Of a stretch of DNA of 64,000 bases, positions 25,407 through 33,262 are shown piece by piece; the first letter of the stretch is position 1; each line of letters opens with the position of its first letter. The notes below the pieces were generated by a model. That model was not told the DNA's origin, did not search any database, and saw only the letters and a list, made by a program, of their open reading frames with translations. This stretch comes from Pseudomonas antarctica (GTDB lineage Bacteria > Pseudomonadota > Gammaproteobacteria > Pseudomonadales > Pseudomonadaceae), in assembly GCF_900624995.1 (NCBI RefSeq), contig NZ_UYXQ01000016.1, forward strand, positions 16,987 to 80,986, read 5' to 3'. The position numbers and the translations under genes were made by a program.

Positions 25407-25901
25407 CTAACTCTCGAATTTGACGGCCTTTGTTATAGCGAGCAACAGCCAGCGAAGCCGCCCTGCTACCCTCCATCGAAAAAGTATACTTGTCCAACTC
25501 TTAGACTTTTACATTGGGTGTGCACAATTAAACCGCCATAAAAAGACAGTGTCTCTTGTTGCAGATTTTTCCCTGTGGAGAACTCAATGCCTAGCTATTT
25601 GCTTTAGGGCATTTATTCTTTATTTATTCTGTGCCTGGGAGCTTATAATTCAGTTCCCTTGCAGATGAATTTTTTGACAGGTTTGTCGCTATGGGAGTGG
25701 TTGCTCCCCCAACAATCGTCGCAATCCTATTGGTAGGCGAAAAATTCAGGATGTAACTCTGAAACGAAAGCAGGTCAAAGACCTGCTGACGTGCATAGCG
25801 GACAATCCAAATACAGGGATATCAGGTGAGCCAAGAGACAGGCAAGCAATCGAATGGGTTGCTCGCCGAGCGACGAAAGCTTTAGATATGGATACAGGCT
25901 C
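25407..25901. other. low-GC intergenic stretch with an unassigned open segment
   Basis: The first half is AT-rich and has no gene. From about 25706 a plus-strand frame without a good start reads NNRRNPIGRRKIQDVTLKRK, then QVKDLLTCIADN and RDRQAIEWVARRATKAL, and stays open into the 3' end of the opposite histidine kinase gene. It looks like protein-coding material in its residue composition but I cannot assign it to a family; it may be a gene fragment. Confidence 0.4.
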
Positions 25902-27269
25902 TCAAGCGTTTTGTGCTTTACCTATCAAGTCCACCCGGCATCCAGGCCGGGCATCGTGCACCTGTAGGGACATGTCATGTAAACGTGCTACAGCTGAAAC
26001 CATACTTAAGCCCAGGCCATTTCCTGGCGTATGACGGCTGGACTCTGAGCGGTAGAGTCTACGGAAAACCGCTTCCCGTTCCTCCTCCGGTATTCCGGGC
26101 CCAGGGTCACGGATACTGATTCCACAGTTGTTAGAGTCTGCCGAGACTGTTACTTCAACGTCACTTCCGTCCGGTGAAAACTTGATGGCGTTATCGATGA
26201 GGTTGCAAACCGCATCAAACAGTAACTGCGAATCGCCCATTACTGTATCGACTCCCTCGCATGGCTTGAACACTAGACTCATACCACGCTCATCAGCGAG
26301 AGGTTCAAAGAGCTCAACTGCATCAGCGCAGATTTGATTGAAACCAACAAGGGTAAAATTACTGCGTCTAGCACTGCCTTCTATTTCTGAAATGCGCAGC
26401 AGTGCCCGGAAGGTTTGCATTAGGCCTTTAGCATCCTCAATGGCTGTATCGATAGCGCTGGCGTACTCTTTTTGCGTCAAACTACGCCGTTGTGCACGTT
26501 CCAATCCAGCGATCAAGCGAGTCAGCGGTGTTCGCAAGTCATGAGCAATATCATCGCATACACCTTTGACTTCACTCATCAGCCGTTCAAGTGCATCCAG
26601 CATGCCGTTTACCACGCCGGCAATACGGTCAATATCGTCGTTATTTCCCCGTGTAGGCAAACGCCCACTCAGATCGCCCTCCACAATTATTTTTATGGAA
26701 CGGCTAAGTACGTCTAGACGACGGCGAGCAGATACGCCTAATGCAATCGCTCCTAGTAGTCCAACTACTATAAGTAGTGAGCCACCTGAAACTAGAGCAT
26801 TGACCAAAAGTTCGTCAAACTCACGAATATCGTGAATATCCTGGCCGATCAGAAGAGTGCTTCCATCATCCAGTTTGTGAACAAGGTAGCGGATAGGCCG
26901 ATCATGCCCGTTAGCTTTATCCCAGAAAAATTCCGCTGGCTTATCGTATGCACTGAACGTAGGTAGGGTTGATAGCGCCCCCGCAATCGTTGTACCAGCA
27001 GAATCGAATAGCGTATAGGGGAGCCGCCCTTCGGGGTCTTGTTCCGTATGTTTAAGTATTTCTGTACGTCGTAGCGCAGGCTCTTGGGCGGTTTGGCGGT
27101 CTACCTCTCGATGCAGTGCAGTATCCACCTCTGAGATCAGATATCCGGTAGTCTGCCAATAAATATAACCAAATAACGCAAAAAACGAGCATCCAAATAA
27201 TGCCAGGAACATAAGGGCTGTTCGAAAGCTGATGGTACGTGGAATCTCACTCAGGCGAACGTAGGACAT
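25902..27269 (-). CDS. sensor histidine kinase of a two-component system
   Basis: A 455-residue inner-membrane kinase. Two membrane helices (about residues 18-42 and 160-185) bracket a periplasmic sensor of about 120 residues. Then come a HAMP linker, the H-box DDIAHDLRTPLTRLIAGLE, N-box NLIDNAIKFSPDG, G1 RDPGPGIPEEER and G2 GNGLGLSMV. The start ATG 27269 overlaps the end of the response-regulator gene by 23 bases, giving coupled translation. The periplasmic domain gives no hint of the signal. Codon use is less GC-rich than in core genes. Confidence 0.9.
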   Translation of the reverse strand: MSYVRLSEIPRTISFRTALMFLALFGCSFFALFGYIYWQTTGYLISEVDTALHREVDRQTAQEPALRRTEILKHTEQDPEGRLPYTLFDSAGTTIAGALSTLPTFSAYDKPAEFFWDKANGHDRPIRYLVHKLDDGSTLLIGQDIHDIREFDELLVNALVSGGSLLIVVGLLGAIALGVSARRRLDVLSRSIKIIVEGDLSGRLPTRGNNDDIDRIAGVVNGMLDALERLMSEVKGVCDDIAHDLRTPLTRLIAGLERAQRRSLTQKEYASAIDTAIEDAKGLMQTFRALLRISEIEGSARRSNFTLVGFNQICADAVELFEPLADERGMSLVFKPCEGVDTVMGDSQLLFDAVCNLIDNAIKFSPDGSDVEVTVSADSNNCGISIRDPGPGIPEEEREAVFRRLYRSESSRHTPGNGLGLSMVSAVARLHDMSLQVHDARPGCRVDLIGKAQNA

Positions 27270-27939
27270 AACCAGCCCCCCGAATGGTTTGGAGCATTGG
27301 AGAATCGCCCTCGCCATCAATCTTATGACGCAGGCGACCAATATGAACATCTATCACATTGGTGCGGTCGTCATAACTATAGTTCCAGACAGCCTCGAAG
27401 AGCATGGTTCGCGTGACGACTTGCCCGGCATGTTGAGCGAGATACTCTAGTAACGCGTATTCACGAGGTAATAAGTCAATCTGTCTTTCGCCTCGGCGCA
27501 CTGAGCGTCGTAGCAGGTCAATTTCCAGGTTCCCAATGCGTAATCGACTGTCTCGATTTGCTGCGCTAGGAGGTGCCCTTCGGCGATTCAGAGCATCTAG
27601 TCGAGCAGTCAGCTCAATGAACTCGAACGGCTTGGTCAAATAGTCATCGCCTCCTGCGCGAAGGCCTCGAACCCGTTCATCTAAAGCGCTGAGCGCACTG
27701 AGAATCAGAACCGGTGTGGTGATGCCGGAGGCGCGCAATGCGGTGAGCATACCTAGGCCGTCAAGCGCTCCAGGTAGCATGCGATCAAGAACAATGATGT
27801 CGAAGGTATCGCTAATGGCTGCTAACAAGCCTTCACGACCATTGTTTACAAGGGTCACGTCAAAGCCATGGTCTTGAAGTGCAGCCTCGATCTCCCGCGA
27901 GGTGACGGGATCATCCTCGATAACCAGTACGTGGGTCAT
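27247..27939 (-). CDS. OmpR-family response regulator, partner of the adjacent kinase
   Basis: A 230-residue regulator. The receiver domain (residues 1-115) has the acidic pair EDD, the phosphorylated Asp in DIIVLDRMLPG, and the conserved Lys in DYLTKPFEF. The C-terminal winged helix (RRSVRRGERQIDLLPREYAL and DVHIGRLRHKID) binds DNA. ATG 27939 fits the usual receiver N-terminus MTHVLVIEDD. It precedes the kinase gene on the same strand, and a second regulator gene diverges 147 bases away. Confidence 0.92.
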   Translation of the reverse strand: MTHVLVIEDDPVTSREIEAALQDHGFDVTLVNNGREGLLAAISDTFDIIVLDRMLPGALDGLGMLTALRASGITTPVLILSALSALDERVRGLRAGGDDYLTKPFEFIELTARLDALNRRRAPPSAANRDSRLRIGNLEIDLLRRSVRRGERQIDLLPREYALLEYLAQHAGQVVTRTMLFEAVWNYSYDDRTNVIDVHIGRLRHKIDGEGDSPMLQTIRGAGYVLRSPE

Positions 27940-28085
27940 AGGCGTCGCGCTGAGCTCCTGGCTTGAAATTAATAGGCCGATGTAAATCAAACGACCCCTT
28001 TGATGGCATAGTGTTACAAGCCAGTCTATACACTGAGCTTCCGACAAAATGAAAAAAAATTTATTTAAGTCTTTGCGAGGTTTGA

Positions 28086-28790
28086 GTGCGTATTTTAGTC
28101 ATTGAGGATGATGCCCGTACCGCTTCATACCTAGTGCGAGGACTCGGAGAGAGCGGACATGTCGTCGATGCCAGTGCAGAAGGTCGTGACGGGCTCGCGA
28201 TGGCGCTTGAGGGTATCTATGACGCTTTGATCGTTGATCGATGCCTACCGGGTATGGACGGTTTGTCGTTGGTTCGACAGTTACGCAGGGAGGGAATGCA
28301 GACGCCAGTATTGATGCTCAGCGCCTTAGCCTCGACCCAGCAGCGAGTTGAGGGGCTTGAGGCGGGTTGCGACGACTACTTGGCGAAGCCCTATGCCTTT
28401 GTTGAAGTATTGGCGCGACTGGAAGGGTTATTGCGACCTAGAGATCAGCAGCCTGGTAAGGCGAGTACCTTGTGTGTTGGCGAACTGTGCCTTGACTCTG
28501 CAGCTCGGCAGGTAACATGGATGGGGCGAACGATATCCCTTGCTCACCGCGAAACCTTGATTCTAGAAAAACTCATGAAACATTGTGGTGAGGTTGTTAC
28601 TCGCTTGATGCTACTTGAGAGTGCGTGGGACTATGAATTCGATCCAAACGACAACGTTATCGATAAACATATTTATCGCCTACGTCGAAAGTTAGATGAT
28701 GGATTTGGAATTTCGCTAATTGCTACCATTCCTGGTGCAGGCTACTGCCTCAACGTATCGACAAACTTATCTGAAGCTCCTGCTCGATAG
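28086..28790 (+). CDS. second OmpR-family response regulator, no adjacent kinase of its own
   Basis: A 234-residue regulator starting at GTG 28086 with GCGAGG six bases upstream. The receiver has EDDARTASYLVRGLGESGHV, phospho-acceptor in DALIVDRCLPGMDG and Lys in DYLAKPYAF; the winged helix has IYRLRRKLDDGFGISLIATI. It is divergent from the two-component operon to the left. With no second kinase in the neighbourhood it may be phosphorylated by the same sensor or by a distant one. Such split paired regulators hint at branching or cross-regulation. Confidence 0.88.
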   Translation: MRILVIEDDARTASYLVRGLGESGHVVDASAEGRDGLAMALEGIYDALIVDRCLPGMDGLSLVRQLRREGMQTPVLMLSALASTQQRVEGLEAGCDDYLAKPYAFVEVLARLEGLLRPRDQQPGKASTLCVGELCLDSAARQVTWMGRTISLAHRETLILEKLMKHCGEVVTRLMLLESAWDYEFDPNDNVIDKHIYRLRRKLDDGFGISLIATIPGAGYCLNVSTNLSEAPAR

Positions 28791-29060
28791 TAACCTGAAT
28801 CGAAGCCGCTGGGTGGTGAAATGCTTGCGCATCATTAGAACAGCTTTTGTGCTGCCGACCAATTACTCGGATTGTCGGTGTACCCCGCAACCCGAGCAGG
28901 TCGTTTTGACCCTTTTAAAGGATTAGTCCTACTGCCACACGGCGAGTAAGCGACTCTGGTTATGCGTCCTTTCGGCAGTTTTCCCGACTGCACTTCATGG
29001 CACTTAAAGCGCATGATCGAGTAGTCGGCTGCTAATGAATTTGATGAGTAGAACGTCCTA

Positions 29061-29264
29061 TCAATTCGAACGTGCGACATCGTTGGACGCCGCTTTTTGA
29101 TTGCTGGCAACGGCGGTTGCGTGTTCAGACTTTTGGTAGGTTGTCATTGCAGACGCTCTTGCGGCCTCCATCTGCGCCATTACTTTATCGCCACCGCCTT
29201 CTGCCATCGCAGCTACAGAGGCACTCATCAAGGTTACGATCAAAAGAGCTTTCAGGGTTTTCAT
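29061..29264 (-). CDS. small secreted protein, PtrA-like
   Basis: A 67-residue protein with signal peptide MKTLKALLIVTLMSASVAAM cut after AMA, leaving a mature peptide of about 45 residues rich in Ala, Gln, Ser and Lys. GGAG is seven bases before ATG 29264. It resembles the short exported proteins grouped with PtrA, which in P. aeruginosa are induced by copper and lie near two-component regulators. The resemblance is in size and style rather than in a diagnostic motif, so the family call is tentative. Confidence 0.6.
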   Translation of the reverse strand: MKTLKALLIVTLMSASVAAMAEGGGDKVMAQMEAARASAMTTYQKSEHATAVASNQKAASNDVARSN

Positions 29265-29479
29265 GGCAAATCTCCAGTTTTTAGGTTTAGCCATCAAAAT
29301 GTTTGCTGGCTTGGGCTAATACTGAAGCTAGGGGCATTTCACGCTCATTCCCGAAAAATGAATTTTTTGACAGGTGGGTTACTTAGGCTTGTTCTGTGTA
29401 ACCCTTATATCCTGGGCATCACTTCTTCCGACCACTATCTGCAGTCCAAGCTAATGAGACCGCAATGTAGAAAGGGCCC

Positions 29480-30009
29480 TGGCTGACTGCCGCGAACGGA
29501 CGCTACCTCGCCTTGATGCTGTTGTTCGCCGCCATTTCAGAAGTGCCTTATCGCTACATCAGCCCCCCGGGATCATTCAACGTGTTGGTTACCCTGGCAT
29601 TAGGGCTGTTGATTGCGTGGGGATTGCAATATCGCACCTTGTTGAGCGGCGCTACGGCGTTGATGGCCGCCGCAGTTGCCTACGTGCTGGATGATCCACT
29701 GATGTATGGCTTCTACGGAGCACTCCTTCCAGCGGCGGTCTTGTTAGCGATCAAGAGCCTCGGTGTTTTTTGGTTGCTGCCAGCGGCTCTTTGCCTGTCG
29801 AGCAATACCCGCAGCAGCATCGTGACCAGGGCGATGGACTTGGAAATCTATTCATTGTTGGCTTTGAGCTCCGCGTTCGCGGCTCCCCTGATCGGGCTCT
29901 GGCTTCTGCGTCAGACTTTCACCTTCAAGGTCTGGCCGGTCGGCAATGGGGCTACTGGTTCTATCCGGGCCATCTTGCTGCTTTGCAAGCTCTGCGGCTT
30001 CTGATCTGA
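29480..30009 (+). pseudogene. TraX-family acyltransferase remnant, 5'-truncated and frameshifted
   Basis: From 29480 the frame reads WLTAANGRYLALMLLFAAIS, then EVPYRYISPPGSFNVL and MYGFYGALLPAAVLLAI, matching the middle and end of TraX-like membrane acetyltransferases. The first third, with its conserved DHIG/DHL start region, is missing. Near 29945 a one-base change shifts the frame, after which the typical ending GRQWGYWFYPGHLAALQALR is seen in the other frame, ending at 30009. Two lesions make it a clear pseudogene. Confidence 0.78.
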
Positions 30010-30081
30010 GGGAGGTCAAAATCAGATGGTGGGAGCCTGGTGCTTATTAAGCATCGATGTCTGTTAATCAGGGAGTTTTAA

Positions 30082-30453
30082 ATGAATTGGTGTCTGGACG
30101 CGCCGAAGAAATCATTTGTATTCGAGGGTCGGTCGAGCAGGAGCGCTTTCTGGTATTTTCAGTTGGTTGATAATGTAATTACAGGGGTATTCATAGCTCG
30201 TCGCTGGTGGTTTTTTGAAGATTCGATAAAAACTGCCTTGGGTATTGGCTTGGGTTACTTGCTGCTGACGCTGCCAGCCAGGGTCACTCTGTTATGCCGT
30301 AGGCTCACCGATAACGGCATTAGCCAAGTCAACTCGTTCTGGACGTTGTTGCCTTTTGTCGGGTCGCTCTTCTGGGTTGGTTTTGGGTTATACCCGGGCG
30401 CTAAGGAACAACCGGCTAGCCGCTCTGTGGGTACGTCACGCACTGCTGAGTGA
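30082..30453 (+). CDS. DUF805-like inner-membrane protein
   Basis: A 123-residue protein beginning MNWCLDAPKKSFVFEGRSSR, a variant of the MNWYLxxLKxYxxFxGRxxR opening of DUF805 proteins, followed by three to four hydrophobic segments and CRRLTDNGISQ, equivalent to the conserved RRLHDTGxSG. The Trp-rich segment RRWWFFED between helices is atypical. Gene order and orientation suggest an independent unit that ends at the hairpin at 30.47 kb. GGGAG lies eight to ten bases before the ATG. Function unknown. Confidence 0.7.
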   Translation: MNWCLDAPKKSFVFEGRSSRSAFWYFQLVDNVITGVFIARRWWFFEDSIKTALGIGLGYLLLTLPARVTLLCRRLTDNGISQVNSFWTLLPFVGSLFWVGFGLYPGAKEQPASRSVGTSRTAE

Positions 30454-30470
30454 TTGTTGGAGCAGAAACA

Positions 30471-30502
30471 AAAAAGCCACTCACTTAGGTGAGTGGCATT
30501 TT
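30471..30502. terminator. bidirectional terminator between DUF805 and mlaA
   Basis: GCCACTCAC (30476-30484) pairs with GTGAGTGGC (30489-30497), flanked by A-run on the left and T-run on the right, serving the two convergent genes. Confidence 0.9.
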
Positions 30503-30518
30503 CGTATCTGGATGGCGT

Positions 30519-31307
30519 TTACTCGGCGATCTGCAACTTGCGCGATTCTGTATAAATGTAGCGTACCTTTTCATACTCAAACGGCGAGTTCATCTGCCCG
30601 TAGCGGAAGCTGGTCTGGTAGCGTTTGTCGACGGCACGCAGGGCCCATATTTCCGGATGGTTTTCGCTGACCTTGGACACGTTGAGGAAGTTGATTTCGG
30701 TTTCGGCACCGTAGTCGACGATCAGGCCGGTGGTGTCGCGCAGGTTTGACGGACCGAAGATCGGTAGCACCAAGTACGCGCCGCCGGGCACGCCGTAGAA
30801 GCCCAGGGTCTGACCGAAGTCTTCGCTTTGGCGCGGCAGGCCCATTGCGGTGGCCGGGTCCCACAGACCGGCGACGCCGATGGTGGTGTTGAGCAGCAGG
30901 CGCCCGGTGGTTTCCAGGGAGCGGTGGCCCTTGAATTGCAGCAGGCTGTTCAACAGGTTGGGCACATCACCCAGGTTATTGAAGAAGTTGCTCACGCCGG
31001 TGCGCAGGAAGCTCGGCGTAACATAGCGGTAACCGTCAACCACCGGCAGGAACACCCATTGGTCGAAGCGGTAGTTAAAGTGGTATACGCGGCGGTTCCA
31101 CGACTCCAGCGGGTCGTACACGTTGAGTGCGGTCAGCGATGAACGCTCGAACTCGCGCTGGTCCAGGCCCGGGTTGAACTTGAGCTTGGTCAGCGGCTCC
31201 TTGAAGCCGTCAGCGTCAACCTTGACCGGTTCGTGCGCCTTGCTGTTGTCGGCATTGGCGACGCCCGCGCACATCAGGGCAGCGAGCAGCAGAAGATATT
31301 TAGCCAC
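30519..31307 (-). CDS. mlaA: MlaA/VacJ-type outer-membrane lipid-asymmetry protein
   Basis: A 262-residue protein. NVYDPLESWNRRVYHFNYRF, then FFNNLGDVPNLLNSLLQ and DFGQTLGFYGVPGGAYLVLP are classic MlaA blocks; the family extracts misplaced phospholipids from the outer leaflet of the outer membrane and passes them to MlaC. The N-terminal signal ends in GVANADN and lacks a normal lipobox (only ALMCAG), so it may be cleaved by signal peptidase I instead of being a lipoprotein. Its ATG overlaps the end of the upstream hydrolase gene by eight bases. Confidence 0.9.
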   Translation of the reverse strand: MAKYLLLLAALMCAGVANADNSKAHEPVKVDADGFKEPLTKLKFNPGLDQREFERSSLTALNVYDPLESWNRRVYHFNYRFDQWVFLPVVDGYRYVTPSFLRTGVSNFFNNLGDVPNLLNSLLQFKGHRSLETTGRLLLNTTIGVAGLWDPATAMGLPRQSEDFGQTLGFYGVPGGAYLVLPIFGPSNLRDTTGLIVDYGAETEINFLNVSKVSENHPEIWALRAVDKRYQTSFRYGQMNSPFEYEKVRYIYTESRKLQIAE

Positions 31308-32598
31308 GGAAGAACTCCAGCATGGCGTCGGCGTTGACGCGGTAATTAAGGTTGCCGCAGTGGCCGCCCAGCGGGTAGACGGTCAAGCGATCGCCGAAGG
31401 TTTTACGCAGGAAACCGAGGTCGCCCGGGCCGAGGATCACGTCGTCGGCGTTGTGCATCACGGCGATTTTCGGGCTGTCGTGCAGGTAGTCCTTGAGCGC
31501 ATACAGGCTCACTTGATCAACCAGTTGCAGCAAGCTGCCGCCATCGGAGCGCGCGCGCCACATCGGAATCACTTGTTCGGTGAGGTAGCAGTCGAAGTCG
31601 CATTGCAGCGCACGCTTGAGGAACGGCGTGAGGCTGGTGCCTTCAGTGATCGGGTATTTAGGCGGGATGATCAGGCCGCGTCGGTTGATCAGGTCCGAGG
31701 TGAAGGCAATGTCGGCCGCCGAGAAGCGGAACGAGGTGCCGATCAGCATCGCCATCTGTTCGTTGGTCAGGTGCTGCTTGGAGTTCTGGAAGTCGTAGAG
31801 CAGGGCGTCATTGAGGTCGATGTAGCCCTTTTGCTGGAAGTAACGGGTCAGTTTGCTCAACACCAGCTCATAGAAGGTGGTGGTGTTGTTGATGCCCTTG
31901 ACCTCGGTCTGTACCAGCTTGTCGAGGTTGGTGATCGAGGTGTAGAGGTTGACCGGCGGGTTGAGCAGCAGCACTTTCTTGAAGTTGAAGCTGCGACGGG
32001 TCTCGTCGAGCTTGCTGACAAATGCCGCATCCAGGGCGCCCAGGCTGTAGCCGGTGAGGTAGAAGTCGGTTACCGGCAGCGAGGCGTTCTGTGCGCGCAC
32101 AGCTTGCATCACGCGGTACATGTCTTCGGCGTCTTCTTGGGTGATACCCGGCGTGGCGAAGCGCGAGGCGGCGCTGATGAAGTCGAAGCTGGTCGGCGAC
32201 GACAACTGCACCACGTGGTAGCCGGCCTGGTAATACAGTTTTTTCAGGTATTCGTTGATGCTGCTGTCAAAACGCGCACCGGTGCCCGCGATCAGGAAGA
32301 TCAACGGCGCGGCGCGGTCTTGCTTGGCGATGCGGTAGGTGAGTTTCTTCACTGCCCAGAAGTTGTCCGGCAAGCTGAATTCGCGCTCAGGGCGCATGTT
32401 CAGGGTGTAGTCGGACTGGTTGATCTCGTCGTTGGTCGGTAATTTGGGCCGAAGGTCCGGCGGGGTGGTGGCGATGGTCGCTTCGAACGGGTTGGTCAAA
32501 GGGTAGCCATAGGTGGCCTGGTCGATGTCGACGGCCAGTGCTGACGCACTCAAAAAAAGGCTGCCGAGTAAGGCAGCACAGCGCAAGGAACGGAGCAT
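31300..32598 (-). CDS. secreted alpha/beta-hydrolase upstream of mlaA
   Basis: A 432-residue protein with a signal peptide cleaved after SALA at about residue 22. The nucleophile elbow is GYSLGALDA, preceded by FLIAGTGARFD as the oxyanion strand, and the C-terminal VMHNADDVILGPGDL and GGHCGN supply candidate acid and His of a catalytic triad. It is thus a serine hydrolase or lipase-like enzyme of the periplasm. Overlap with mlaA by eight bases indicates a two-gene operon, so a lipid substrate at the outer membrane is a reasonable guess but unproven. Similar Pseudomonas proteins have been misnamed as kinases. Confidence 0.78.
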   Translation of the reverse strand: MLRSLRCAALLGSLFLSASALAVDIDQATYGYPLTNPFEATIATTPPDLRPKLPTNDEINQSDYTLNMRPEREFSLPDNFWAVKKLTYRIAKQDRAAPLIFLIAGTGARFDSSINEYLKKLYYQAGYHVVQLSSPTSFDFISAASRFATPGITQEDAEDMYRVMQAVRAQNASLPVTDFYLTGYSLGALDAAFVSKLDETRRSFNFKKVLLLNPPVNLYTSITNLDKLVQTEVKGINNTTTFYELVLSKLTRYFQQKGYIDLNDALLYDFQNSKQHLTNEQMAMLIGTSFRFSAADIAFTSDLINRRGLIIPPKYPITEGTSLTPFLKRALQCDFDCYLTEQVIPMWRARSDGGSLLQLVDQVSLYALKDYLHDSPKIAVMHNADDVILGPGDLGFLRKTFGDRLTVYPLGGHCGNLNYRVNADAMLEFFRG

Positions 32599-32834
32599 GA
32601 CTTAATCCCTAAGAGGAAACGTGCTGAATGAAGTTCGCAGGCTATGACCACCGCGTTGCCACCGAAGTGCCAGCTTTCGGCACGAAAAGTCGGAAAAAAA
32701 CGTCGGAATCGGGATAATAGCAGCCAGAAGATACACTTTGCCGCGCGTGGATGGACACTAATTGTGTGTATGCGCCTTGCTAACGGCTGCCGGCGCATTA
32801 AGCTGAGCGCCGTTTTTGCCTTTCGGAGTGCTCC

Positions 32835-33206
32835 ATGTCCCGTCGTTTGCCGTTGATTCTGCTGCTTATTGCCCTGCCGTTATGGCTGGCCGCCAGTTAT
32901 GGCGCCCGATACGGGTTTATGGAGGATGGCCGCTGGGTGGGAGTCTGCGTCGATGAGGCCAGCCGCTGGGAATGCCAGCTGCGTTCGAACCTGGGGCTGA
33001 TGATTCACTTCAAGGTGTTGGGCTGGGCGGCGTTGGTTACATCGGTGCTGGGTTTTTTTGTGCCGGGCCGTGCCGGATGGGGCCTGGCCGTATTGGCGAT
33101 GGTGTTCGGTTTGCCAGCGTTGGCGTTGTACAACACCACGTTTGCGGTGTTTGCGGTGGTGATTGCGGGGTTGCGGTTGGTCAGGAAGCCGCGGGTGACT
33201 GATTAA
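32835..33206 (+). CDS. small membrane protein of unknown function
   Basis: A 123-residue protein with an N-terminal helix (LPLILLLIALPLWLAASYGA) followed by a short periplasmic loop with two Cys (GVCVDEASRWECQL) and two or three further hydrophobic segments. Start ATG 32835 follows GGAGTG. It is transcribed away from the hydrolase-mlaA operon and ends before an REP-type hairpin. No family recognised. Confidence 0.65.
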   Translation: MSRRLPLILLLIALPLWLAASYGARYGFMEDGRWVGVCVDEASRWECQLRSNLGLMIHFKVLGWAALVTSVLGFFVPGRAGWGLAVLAMVFGLPALALYNTTFAVFAVVIAGLRLVRKPRVTD

Positions 33207-33223
33207 CCCGCATAGGGCGCCTT

Positions 33224-33253
33224 TGTGGCGAGGGACCTTGCTCCCTCGCCACA
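33224..33253. repeat. short palindromic repeat, TGTGGCGAGGGA type
   Basis: TGTGGCGAGGGA pairs with TCCCTCGCCACA around CCTTGC. A similar element is at 62759-62788. This is a second REP subtype and also sits between two convergent genes. Confidence 0.8.
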
Positions 33254-33262
33254 GGTATGGTT

